The notes beneath the pieces are model-generated. The model did no database searches and was not told the DNA's origin. It saw only the letters and a list, made by a program, of their open reading frames with translations. 51,044 nucleotides of DNA from Oribacterium sp. (GTDB lineage Bacteria > Bacillota_A > Clostridia > Lachnospirales > Lachnospiraceae). The stretch covers positions 1-51,044 of the forward strand of contig JAGAXP010000294.1 of assembly GCA_017940955.1 (NCBI GenBank), given 5' to 3'. Made by a program: the position numbers and the translations under genes. Shown one piece after another: positions 22,537 to 30,718 of this stretch (the stretch's first letter is position 1; each line of letters opens with the position of its first letter).

Positions 22537-24183
22537 ATGAAGAAGCAGACAAAGGTATTCGCAACACTTTCTGCTGCAGCACTTCTTGCTGTTGGTGTAT
22601 CAGCTGTATCTATGGCAGCTGGTTGGGATAACTCCACAGGCGTTTGGAGATATCTTGATAACAACGGCGATGCTGTAACAGACACATGGAAGTCAGCAAA
22701 CGGAAATTGGTTCTATCTTGACAGCGATGGAGTTATGGCTACAAACCAGCTCATCGAGGATAACAACAACTCAAAGACAAGATATTACTATGTAGATCAG
22801 TACGGCGCTATGGTTACAAACACATGGAAGGCTGTAGCTATGGATGATACAGATTCTTCAGATCTTAACGCTGAGTACTGGTGGTACTATTTCGGAAGCG
22901 ATGGTAAGGCTTACACATCAGAGGATGACCTTACAACTTCTGAGATCAAGACAATCAACGGTCTTAAGTATGCCTTCACAGATGAAGGACATATGCTCTA
23001 TGGTTGGGTAAACAAGGACAATGTTGAGCAGCAGGACGACGATGATGAGGCTTGGAAGACTTCTCAGTACTACTTCAACGGCTGGAACGATGGTCACATG
23101 CAGACAGGTTGGATTAAGCTTTCTGTAGAGGATGACGGTGATACAAAGGATTACTGGTTCTGGTTCAAGAACGATGGTAAGAAGCAGGATAAGCGTAAGA
23201 AGATCAACGGTTCATACTATCACTTCGATGGTGATGATGGACACATGATCACTAACTGGGGTACAGCTACTCAGTCAGCTAAGGATGCTGCTACATCATC
23301 TACAAACCTTCAGTATCTCAACGGCGATGGTGCTGAGAGAAGAAACAGATGGGTATGGGCTATTCCTGATGAGGATTCCATCGAGCAGGCTCTTATCGAT
23401 GATTACAACGATGATGAGTACAGATGGTGGTACTTCAACAACTCTGGAAAGCTTACAACTAACACAATCAAGAAGATTAACGGCAAGAAGTATGCATTTG
23501 ATGAGTATGGTCGTATGCTTGCTAAGTTCGTTGTTGAGAGAAACGACGATGTTATCGAGGGTGGTGCTTCATCTGATATCACAAGAGATGATTTCATCAA
23601 AGGCAACTTAGATAAGAACATCAAGGGCGATGACAAGCTTACAAGCACAGATAAGCTTTACTGGTTCTCTAATGACAGAGAAAAGGATGGCTCAATGAAG
23701 AAGGGCTATCAGAACCTTGAGTTTGACGATATGACAGCTCAGTTCTACTTCAATACATCTTCTGGTGTAGGTGAGACAAAGTACAACACAAAGATTAAGA
23801 AGTATACAATACATGGTCTTGTACTTGCTCCTACAAATGATGACGAGTCCAACTATGGCGCAGTTGTAGTAGATAGCGCTAACAAGCCTGTTAACATTGT
23901 ATTTGGCAGTGCTACAGAGGGCAACTACCTTGTAAACAAGTCTGGTACATTAGTTAAGAGCAAGGCTAAGCTTAAGGACAACAATGATGCTTACTACATT
24001 GTTAACGGCGATGGTGTTGTTCTTAGATACTTCGATTCAGAGGATGCTTACAACACTTACCTTACAAAGAAGGATTCTGACAAGAAGATTTCTATCAACA
24101 GCTCATGGATTGGTAAGGGCAAGACAAGAGAATACCTTGATGACAAGGTAAAGGAAGCTACAGGTAAGGATAAACTTGACTAA
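22537..24183 (+). CDS. Secreted protein with choline-binding-like wall-binding repeats
   Basis: A clear signal peptide (MKKQTKVFATLSAAALLAVG, then VSAVSMAA, cleavage near residue 28) leads into aromatic repeats of the CW_binding/choline-binding type: GVWRYLDNNGDAVTDTWK, NGNWFYLDSDGVMATN, and KYAFTDEGHMLYGW. They continue with long D/N-rich spacers to about residue 420. The last 120 residues (TIHGLVLAPTNDDESNYGAV and onward) have no recognised domain and no sortase signal. Codon use is strongly biased (AAC, AAG, CTT, ACA, GCT), and the promoter and ribosome site are strong, suggesting an abundant product. It lies between two ligase-like paralogs and may be a glycan-binding surface protein or a glycosylation acceptor (inference). 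Confidence 0.85.
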   Translation: MKKQTKVFATLSAAALLAVGVSAVSMAAGWDNSTGVWRYLDNNGDAVTDTWKSANGNWFYLDSDGVMATNQLIEDNNNSKTRYYYVDQYGAMVTNTWKAVAMDDTDSSDLNAEYWWYYFGSDGKAYTSEDDLTTSEIKTINGLKYAFTDEGHMLYGWVNKDNVEQQDDDDEAWKTSQYYFNGWNDGHMQTGWIKLSVEDDGDTKDYWFWFKNDGKKQDKRKKINGSYYHFDGDDGHMITNWGTATQSAKDAATSSTNLQYLNGDGAERRNRWVWAIPDEDSIEQALIDDYNDDEYRWWYFNNSGKLTTNTIKKINGKKYAFDEYGRMLAKFVVERNDDVIEGGASSDITRDDFIKGNLDKNIKGDDKLTSTDKLYWFSNDREKDGSMKKGYQNLEFDDMTAQFYFNTSSGVGETKYNTKIKKYTIHGLVLAPTNDDESNYGAVVVDSANKPVNIVFGSATEGNYLVNKSGTLVKSKAKLKDNNDAYYIVNGDGVVLRYFDSEDAYNTYLTKKDSDKKISINSSWIGKGKTREYLDDKVKEATGKDKLD

Positions 24184-24204
24184 TTAGTAAGATTAGCTTT
24201 ATTA

Positions 24205-24241
24205 AAACCTCAGGGGGGAGATTTCCCCTTGAGGTTTTTTG
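24205..24241 (+). terminator. Terminator of the secreted protein gene
   Basis: AACCTCAGGGG pairs with CCCCTTGAGGTT (one small mismatch) and is followed by TTTTTT. Confidence 0.92.
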
Positions 24242-24342
24242 GTTTAAATGATTATTTAACAATAATAGTCTTGTAGATAACGAGCATTTATCGGAAAACA
24301 TGATATCATCAATGTATTTGATTATGGTGATTTACGGAGATA

Positions 24343-25941
24343 ATGATGACTGACTTGAAGAGCGAGAAGCAGAAAAATAAAATAATTGAAAATATAATGG
24401 GTAGATTTATGGAGATATATGTTCTGTTTTATCTATGTATCTTTCCGTTATGTATACATGAAAAGTATTATGACATATTAACATTCAGATTTTCTCTTTT
24501 TTGGATGCCGACACTGGTTTATGGCTGTATCTTTCTGTTATTAGGTATCATATATTTGATTTCTGATGCTCTGCATAATAAAGGCGTTAACATAAAGAGC
24601 TTTTTTCAAAAGTTTAAACCAACTGCTACAGATATTGCTTTTACTGTATTGATACTGATATTTTCCATCTCAACCGCATGTGCTGAGTATCCTTACGAAG
24701 CCTTTTGGGGAGACAGAGGAAGAAATCAGGGACTGCTCCTGTGGCTCATGTTCTATATAGCGTATATCCTTATTACAAGATTCTATAAATATAAGAAATG
24801 GCATCTATATGCTTATATGTTATTTTCAAGCATAGTATGTATCTGGGGAATCCTTAATTATTTCATGATATCATTCGGGATGTTTGAGGGAACTGATCCT
24901 TTGAATGCCTATAAATTTGTCTCATCTATAGGAAATATCAACACATATAATGGTTACACAGCAATTTTCTATGGTGTAGTAGCGGTTGCCTTTATGCTGT
25001 CTACAACAAAATATGAGAATATATTTTCCTTTGTTATGTTACTGATCGTGACAATTGCGCATATCATGGGAAAAAGTGATAATGCAATACTCTCAACTGC
25101 AGCCGTATGGTTAGTTATACCACTACTGTTTATAAAAAATTGGAGTCAGGTCTCTAAATTCTTTACAGTTATACTGGTGTTTATCGCTTCTCTAAAAGGG
25201 ATTGATATGATAAGCAGCATAGGAATACCGACCATAAATGATGTGAATCCAAGCACTATTATCGCTATGGGAGATAAGGGAATCGTAACTGTTCTTTTAA
25301 TACTGGTACTGCCGGCAGCCGTGGCCGCAGGATATTATGGTGCTAAAAGAAGAGAATTGAGCGATAAGGTTCTGAACCGACTCAAAAAGGCGTGGATAGC
25401 CTTGATCGTAATAGGATTCATTACTGTTATCATTATTCTCGTTCTAGCGAACAAAGGTGTGCATCCGGAGATATGGGAACCTTATAAAAACATTTTGATC
25501 TTTAATGATGAGTGGGGAACATTCAGAGGACTGAACTGGAGACTGGCCATGGAATATTGGAACAATGATGCAAATTTGTTTGCAAAAATCTTCGGTTATG
25601 GTCCGGATACTTACTATATCATTACTATGGACAGATTTTTCGATCTGATGTACTGGAACGATTACGGATATTTTGACAGCGTTCATAATGAATATTTGGA
25701 ATATATGTTAACTGTAGGTATAGCCGGTTTCATAGCTTATGTTGTGTTCCTTAGCACTGCTATAAAAGAAATGTTATCAGGCCATGAAAACGGAGGTAAG
25801 ATGGTAGCGATAGGGGTTTTAGCTTATGCCGTACAGGCTGTAGTTAATATCGCAATAGCTATAACTACACCTGTTCTTATGGTTTTGATGTTTGTGGGGG
25901 TTGTGGCAAGTAGATTAAAAAACAAGAGCAACAATGAATGA
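24343..25941 (+). CDS. O-antigen ligase / polymerase-family membrane protein, paralog B
   Basis: This 532-residue paralog of the protein at 20552 is similar along its whole length. It shares EYPYEAFWGDRGRNQG, the SIGNINTY motif, FRGLNWRLAMEYW, GYGPDTYYIITMDRF and SVHNEYLEYMLTVG. It lacks the basic N-terminal extension. Codons are AT-rich, unlike paralog A, so the two have different histories or one arrived by transfer. The start could be either ATG of ATGATG (24343 or 24346), with GGAG upstream. Function as for paralog A: transfer or polymerisation of lipid-linked glycan outside the membrane, with the acceptor unknown. Confidence 0.85.
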   Translation: MMTDLKSEKQKNKIIENIMGRFMEIYVLFYLCIFPLCIHEKYYDILTFRFSLFWMPTLVYGCIFLLLGIIYLISDALHNKGVNIKSFFQKFKPTATDIAFTVLILIFSISTACAEYPYEAFWGDRGRNQGLLLWLMFYIAYILITRFYKYKKWHLYAYMLFSSIVCIWGILNYFMISFGMFEGTDPLNAYKFVSSIGNINTYNGYTAIFYGVVAVAFMLSTTKYENIFSFVMLLIVTIAHIMGKSDNAILSTAAVWLVIPLLFIKNWSQVSKFFTVILVFIASLKGIDMISSIGIPTINDVNPSTIIAMGDKGIVTVLLILVLPAAVAAGYYGAKRRELSDKVLNRLKKAWIALIVIGFITVIIILVLANKGVHPEIWEPYKNILIFNDEWGTFRGLNWRLAMEYWNNDANLFAKIFGYGPDTYYIITMDRFFDLMYWNDYGYFDSVHNEYLEYMLTVGIAGFIAYVVFLSTAIKEMLSGHENGGKMVAIGVLAYAVQAVVNIAIAITTPVLMVLMFVGVVASRLKNKSNNE

Positions 25942-25981
25942 GCTAATCCGGTTAAACATATTGTAATATTTAAGGAATGGA

Positions 25982-26030
25982 AATCTCACTTCAAAGATGA
26001 TATCATCTTTTGAAGTGAGATTAGCTTTTT
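25982..26030 (+). terminator. Terminator after paralog B
   Basis: AATCTCACTTCAAAGATGAT pairs with ATCATCTTTTGAAGTGAGATT with one extra T, giving a stem of about 20 bp with almost no loop, then AGCTTTTT. It may be bidirectional. Confidence 0.85.
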
Positions 26031-26115
26031 ATTTAGGTTATGGTGCGCGAGATACTGGTGGAACCTGGTGAAAACCGTACTATAATATGAAATGTAGTTG
26101 ATATAAAGGAGAGAA

Positions 26116-26622
26116 ATGAAAAAGATATTATTTGTAGTTTTATGCATGGCAATTCTTTCGGCTACCGGTTGCAGGAAAAGATACGTGTCACCTTTGGAAA
26201 CTCCAATCATGACACTTGCTCCTGAAGATAGAGAATATGTACTGGATTTTGATCAGTTAAACAACGACGTCATAGATACACTTCAGGAAAAGGGAATGTT
26301 TGAATTTGTCAAGGATTTGGATATTTCAGGTGATAATGATAAAAAAGAGATAGTACTGAAAGCCGATATTACAGAAAATGTGTCTGAAATTGCCATAGAG
26401 TATTTTCTTACAGAAGCTACTAAAGCAATAGTAGATGCTGCCTCAACTCAGGATTTCCGTATTACAATGTATACAGAAGAAGACTTTGGAAATCTTTTTG
26501 AAAAGTATGCATATAAGTATAAAGTTACTTGTGGTGAGGAAGTTATAGTTGATGAAACTATAGAGATTGGCGACAGTGTCCCATTTGATCCGTCATTAAC
26601 TCTGGAAAACGTTATAGGATGA
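26116..26622 (+). CDS. Small lipoprotein of unknown function
   Basis: This 168-residue protein has a lipoprotein signal peptide: KKILFVVLCMAIL then the lipobox SATGC, with Cys19 as the expected lipidation site. The mature part is acidic with alternating helix and strand (VIDTLQEKGMFEFVKDLDI, EIVLKADITENVSEIAIEYF). I recognise no domain. It has TATAAT at 26081-26086 with a weak -35, a GGAGAG ribosome site and its own terminator, so it is a single-gene unit. It may act outside the membrane alongside the ligases (inference from position only). Confidence 0.8.
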   Translation: MKKILFVVLCMAILSATGCRKRYVSPLETPIMTLAPEDREYVLDFDQLNNDVIDTLQEKGMFEFVKDLDISGDNDKKEIVLKADITENVSEIAIEYFLTEATKAIVDAASTQDFRITMYTEEDFGNLFEKYAYKYKVTCGEEVIVDETIEIGDSVPFDPSLTLENVIG

Positions 26623-26644
26623 TCCGAAAGGGTCATCTTTTTTG
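26618..26644 (+). terminator. Terminator of the lipoprotein gene
   Basis: GATGATCC-GAAA-GGGTCATC (one G-T pair) followed by TTTTTT. The stop codon lies inside the stem. Confidence 0.9.
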
Positions 26645-26774
26645 TTATGGACTGGTGAATCGATATTTATAGAAAGCATTAGGATATTGTGATAGTATTC
26701 AATAGGCAAGTTTTTTGGCATAATATATTGAAACAATGACTGTGTAATAAGTAAAGAACAGAAAAGGTGTTGAA

Positions 26775-27611
26775 ATGAGTATGAATTACTCTGTTCTTAT
26801 GAGTGTTTACTACAAAGAAAAACCAGAAGCTCTTAAAGACGCCATGGACAGTATATGGAATCAAACCGTAAAACCGGATGATTTTGTATTGGTTTGCGAC
26901 GGAGAATTGACTAAGGATCTGGACTCTGTTGTAGAGGAAATGGCACAAAACCATAAAGAACTTAATGTTATACGGCTCAGTGAGAACGGAGGACTTGGAA
27001 AGGCGCTGAATATAGGGCTTAAGTTATGTAAAAATGAACTTATAGCACGTATGGACAGTGATGATATAAGCAGGCCGAACAGGTGCGAAAGACAGTTAAA
27101 AGTATTTGAGGATAATCCTGATTTAAGCATCTGCTCCGGAACTGTAGAGGAGTTCACAAAAGATCTCAATGTAATAAATTTAAGAAGGGTATTGCCGGAA
27201 AAGAATCCTGAGATCAAAGAATTTGCCAAAAAAAGAAATCCTTTTAATCACCCTTGTGTGATGTATAAAAAAACAGATGTGGAGAAGGCGGGGGGATATA
27301 AGGATTTTTACCTGCTGGAAGATTATTATCTATGGATAAGGATGATTCAAGGGGGATGTACAGGATACAATATTCAGGAACCGCTGCTGTGGATGCGGGC
27401 CGGTTCTGATATGTATAAACGAAGAGCCGGACTAAAATACGGAATAAGTCAGGTTAAATTGTTTTGGTACATGAAAAAAACCAAATTTATAGGGAATTTG
27501 CAGTTTGTAAAATCGGCGGTTCAAAGGCTGATTATATCCTTGGTTCCGAATGGCTTGAGACAAATGTTGTTTTCATTGTTACTTAGGAACAAGCATGAGA
27601 ACGGAGATTAA
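26775..27611 (+). CDS. GT2 glycosyltransferase (EpsE/AmsE-like)
   Basis: This is a 278-residue single-domain GT2. It opens with YSVLMSVYYKEKPEALKDAMDSI, has the metal motif ARMDSDDIS (about residue 95), the family signature NPFNHPCVMYKK and the acidic LLEDYYLWIRM that marks the catalytic base region. The type transfers a hexose to a lipid-linked acceptor at the cytoplasmic face. The start is ATG 26775 after AAAAGGTG; a second Met two codons later is possible. Its stop lies within the ribosome site of the next gene, so the two are translationally coupled. Confidence 0.88.
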   Translation: MSMNYSVLMSVYYKEKPEALKDAMDSIWNQTVKPDDFVLVCDGELTKDLDSVVEEMAQNHKELNVIRLSENGGLGKALNIGLKLCKNELIARMDSDDISRPNRCERQLKVFEDNPDLSICSGTVEEFTKDLNVINLRRVLPEKNPEIKEFAKKRNPFNHPCVMYKKTDVEKAGGYKDFYLLEDYYLWIRMIQGGCTGYNIQEPLLWMRAGSDMYKRRAGLKYGISQVKLFWYMKKTKFIGNLQFVKSAVQRLIISLVPNGLRQMLFSLLLRNKHENGD

Positions 27612-27612
27612 A

Positions 27613-28731
27613 ATGCAGAAATTACTATCCATTGTGGTGCCATCCTACAATGCAGAGAAATATCTTGAATATAACCTTAACTCCTTATGCCTGGAGGGAA
27701 TCCTGGAGGAGCTGGAGGTTATCGCCGTGGATGACGGGTCCAAGGACTCAACAACAGAGATAATTGACAGGTATGCTGAAAAATATCCGGGAACAGTGGT
27801 GCCGGTTCACAAGGAAAACGGAGGTCATGGTTCAGGAATAAATGCAGGGATTAAGCACGCCACAGGTCTGTATTTCAGAGTTATAGACGCGGATGACTGG
27901 GCCAATGGGGAGGATCTAAAAAATCTGATCACTTATATAAAGAGTCTTTTACGTGGTCTTGATGAGGCAGAAAGCCTGGCTCACGAAAAAAACGACGAGC
28001 ATACAGAAAAGAACGAGAATGTGGCGACAGAGGACATTTCAAAGTGTTCAGAAGTTAACGGGCTCCCCGACATCATCGCCGGCGGATTCTACTGGGTTTA
28101 CGGGCATGATGATTCAGCTCCTTACAAGGCGGAATTTGAGAAGCCATTTGAGGGTGTAGAGTACAAGCATATTTACAAGTTCGATGAAGTGTCGGAGAAA
28201 GCCTATATCAAGATGCACTCCCTGACAATCCGAACGGAGATACTCAAGAAAAACGACATTAAAATCGATGAACATTGCTACTATGTAGATACTGAATACA
28301 TACTTTATCCGATTCCCTATGTGGAAACTGTTGTATTTCTGGATGATCACCTGTACAGATACAGCATCAGCAGGGCGGGTCAGAGCATGAACCCGCAGCA
28401 GATGATGAAAAACAAAGCACAGTATGATCATGTGCTGGAAGAGCTTTTCAGGTTCTATGAAAAAGCGTCGGCTATGGAGTGCGTATCAGATAAGAAGCGC
28501 CATTATATCGAGCACCTTATCTCAAGGGTTTATGCAAGCCGTATCAAGATACTTCTTTGGGACAGGATTTCTCCGGATACCCGGAAAGAACTCATAAGTA
28601 TGGAGGAGAATCTCAAGAAGAAGTACCCGGAGATATTCAGGAACAATGTCATAAAGGTTGTGGATCTCTTTAGGGCAAGCGGATACTGGCTGTATTACCC
28701 TGCGGCTGTTGTGCAGCACCTTAAGAAGTGA
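27613..28731 (+). CDS. GT2 glycosyltransferase with acidic insertion
   Basis: The GT2 opening LLSIVVPSYNAEKYLEYNLNSL and metal motif VIDADDWAN are clear. After DLKNLITYIKSLLRG comes a charged stretch of about 35 residues (AESLAHEKNDEHTEKNENVA and on) before homology resumes at DIIAGGFYWVYG. This is another in-frame hydrophilic insertion. The C-terminal part (YVDTEYILYPIPYVETVVF, RYSISRAGQSMN) is typical of this GT2 subgroup. I chose ATG 27613 (372 residues), because ACGGAG sits six bases upstream; an ATG at 27595 lies inside the previous gene. Acceptor and donor unknown. Confidence 0.85.
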   Translation: MQKLLSIVVPSYNAEKYLEYNLNSLCLEGILEELEVIAVDDGSKDSTTEIIDRYAEKYPGTVVPVHKENGGHGSGINAGIKHATGLYFRVIDADDWANGEDLKNLITYIKSLLRGLDEAESLAHEKNDEHTEKNENVATEDISKCSEVNGLPDIIAGGFYWVYGHDDSAPYKAEFEKPFEGVEYKHIYKFDEVSEKAYIKMHSLTIRTEILKKNDIKIDEHCYYVDTEYILYPIPYVETVVFLDDHLYRYSISRAGQSMNPQQMMKNKAQYDHVLEELFRFYEKASAMECVSDKKRHYIEHLISRVYASRIKILLWDRISPDTRKELISMEENLKKKYPEIFRNNVIKVVDLFRASGYWLYYPAAVVQHLKK

Positions 28732-28733
28732 TT

Positions 28734-30614
28734 ATGGAAAAAATAAAGTTACAAAATGTGGTTCTGGGGAAAGACAATCCCGAACTATATTTTCATGAGA
28801 AAGAAGGCAAAATCTTTCTTGACGGCTATTTCAACCTGTTTGATATAGCTACCAGAAAGAAATATACGGACTTAAAGGGCATCGTGTTGGAGATCAGAGC
28901 TAAGGGATACGATGCTCTGTTTCTGATGCATGATGACGAACTGATAGCAAAGCATGAGATTGTGGATCAAGGAACAGCTGAAATTGAGCTTCCTTATGAA
29001 GAGTATAACGATGGAGTGTTTTGGTTTAAACTGAAGAAAAGTGACGCACCGAGAGATGAGCAAAGTGTAAATACGGAAAAGAATGAAGCAGATGCTCCAT
29101 GTAAAGTACAGGACTTTGATTCGAAAGAATCTGGTGAACCTCAAAGAGTGCCTTTGATTTCGAGCTTCCTTGAAGCCGCATATTACGGTCTCACAGTCAG
29201 CAAACGAGAAACCGAAATCTTAATCTCCATGTGTACCTTTAAAAGAGAAGAGTATGTAAAGCAGAATCTATCCTTCGTGGAGAAGCAGGTGCTGTCAAGG
29301 GAGGAAGTCGCAGGGCACCTGAGCATGTATATAGTTGACAATGGAAAGACACTGGTGGCTGATCCGTATTTTTGGGAAATGGAAGAAAAGAACCCCTGGC
29401 TTAAGATTTTTCCTAACAAGAACGCGGGAGGTGCCTCGGGATTCACACGTGGAATGCTGGAGGCTATCAGGGATAGAAAAGATAAAGGATACACTCACAT
29501 TTTGTTGATGGACGACGATGTCACCATCATGGAGGATCTCTTTGTACGTTTATACGGGCTTCTTGGGACATTACGGCCCGACTATAAAGACATCAGAGTG
29601 GGCGGCGAGCTTTTAAGAAAAGATTTCCCGCAGTATCTGAATGCCAGAGGAGAGTGGAGCGAAAACTATCTTATACAAAACGACTGCCATCTGGTGAATC
29701 TCAGCGACCGGAGAGAAGTCACAAGCATGCTTTCAAAAAAGCGGGATGACAAGAAGCTTTATTCCGGCTGGTGGTGTGCCTGCTACTCCCTTGATATGGT
29801 GGAGAGTACAGCATTACCACTGCCGCTTTTTATACATGACGATGATATTTCCTATGAAAGGGAACATGCAGAGAACAGGATAGTGTTTCTGAACGGAATC
29901 TCTGTCTGGCACAATGGCTTTGAGTTCGGAAATTATGGCGCGAATCAGTACTATCATATAAGAAATAAACTTATAGCATCATCTCTATATGAACCCGAGA
30001 TAAAAAGCACGAGGGCAGCAAAGTGGGTTGCCAAATGCATGATAGCGCTGCTTCTATCATATAGATATAAGGAAATCGAGTTGATAAACCGGGCGGTGGT
30101 GGACTTTATTAGGGGTCCGCAGTGGTTATATGGAGTAGATGCTGAAAAATTAAATAGTTCTGTCAGGCAGGAGTTTTTGAAGTATATAATGAAAGATGAT
30201 GATTTCTCGCTAGTACCTCAAGAAATCGTTGACAGGATAAGAAAGTATAGAATAGACTATTGTGATGACAATTTAAAAAAATATATATCAGAGAACAGGC
30301 TTTCAGGACATTCAATAAATAAAATAACTTTTAACGGTTGGATAATACCTGCTAAAAGAAATTTTGTAGAGATGACTTTATTGGATTCTCCTTTTAAGGC
30401 GTATAGAGTAAAAAAAATAGTTTTGTTTGACCCGGTAAATGAAAAGAGTATTGTTTTGAAGAAGGATTATAAAAAATTTTTTTCTTCTACGTTACTTGTT
30501 ATCAAATCTGTTGTAAATCTAAAGACCGGGTATGAAAAAGCTAAAGATCGTTATAGGAGAGACTTGGTAGAATATACCACAAAGGAAGCCTGGAAGAGGT
30601 ATTTGCAAATATAG
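28734..30614 (+). CDS. GlfT2-like galactofuranosyltransferase
   Basis: This 626-residue protein has the layout of GlfT2-type GT2 enzymes: an N-terminal beta-sandwich (about 1-100), a GT-A core (ILISMCTFKREEYVKQNL), metal motif LLMDDDVTIMED, the tryptophan loop SGWWCACYSL, the acidic HDDDISYE and a helical C-terminus. GlfT2 enzymes add galactofuranose from UDP-Galf, so the glycan may contain Galf. No UDP-galactopyranose mutase lies in the window. A hydrophilic insertion (KSDAPRDEQSVNTEKNEAD and on, residues about 102-140) joins the N-terminal domain to the core. A GTG at 28728 is an alternative start; both overlap or abut the previous stop. Confidence 0.8.
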   Translation: MEKIKLQNVVLGKDNPELYFHEKEGKIFLDGYFNLFDIATRKKYTDLKGIVLEIRAKGYDALFLMHDDELIAKHEIVDQGTAEIELPYEEYNDGVFWFKLKKSDAPRDEQSVNTEKNEADAPCKVQDFDSKESGEPQRVPLISSFLEAAYYGLTVSKRETEILISMCTFKREEYVKQNLSFVEKQVLSREEVAGHLSMYIVDNGKTLVADPYFWEMEEKNPWLKIFPNKNAGGASGFTRGMLEAIRDRKDKGYTHILLMDDDVTIMEDLFVRLYGLLGTLRPDYKDIRVGGELLRKDFPQYLNARGEWSENYLIQNDCHLVNLSDRREVTSMLSKKRDDKKLYSGWWCACYSLDMVESTALPLPLFIHDDDISYEREHAENRIVFLNGISVWHNGFEFGNYGANQYYHIRNKLIASSLYEPEIKSTRAAKWVAKCMIALLLSYRYKEIELINRAVVDFIRGPQWLYGVDAEKLNSSVRQEFLKYIMKDDDFSLVPQEIVDRIRKYRIDYCDDNLKKYISENRLSGHSINKITFNGWIIPAKRNFVEMTLLDSPFKAYRVKKIVLFDPVNEKSIVLKKDYKKFFSSTLLVIKSVVNLKTGYEKAKDRYRRDLVEYTTKEAWKRYLQI

Positions 30615-30650
30615 TATTTCATGATTCATTAATTAAGTACCAATGATTAT

Positions 30651-30712
30651 AAAGAGCAGATTAGATATGCATCTGTGTCAGATATAAACGGTGAAAAGTG
30701 CGTTTTAGAGGA
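30651..30712 (+). promoter_or_regulatory. Third copy of the ~61-bp leader element
   Basis: GAGCAGATTAGATATGCATC, then TGTGTCAGATAT and GTGCGTTTTAGAG match the duplicated element at 16130-16250 with a few gaps. Here it ends at the GAGGAG ribosome site of the next gene. Confidence 0.55.
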
Positions 30713-30718
30713 GAAGTT

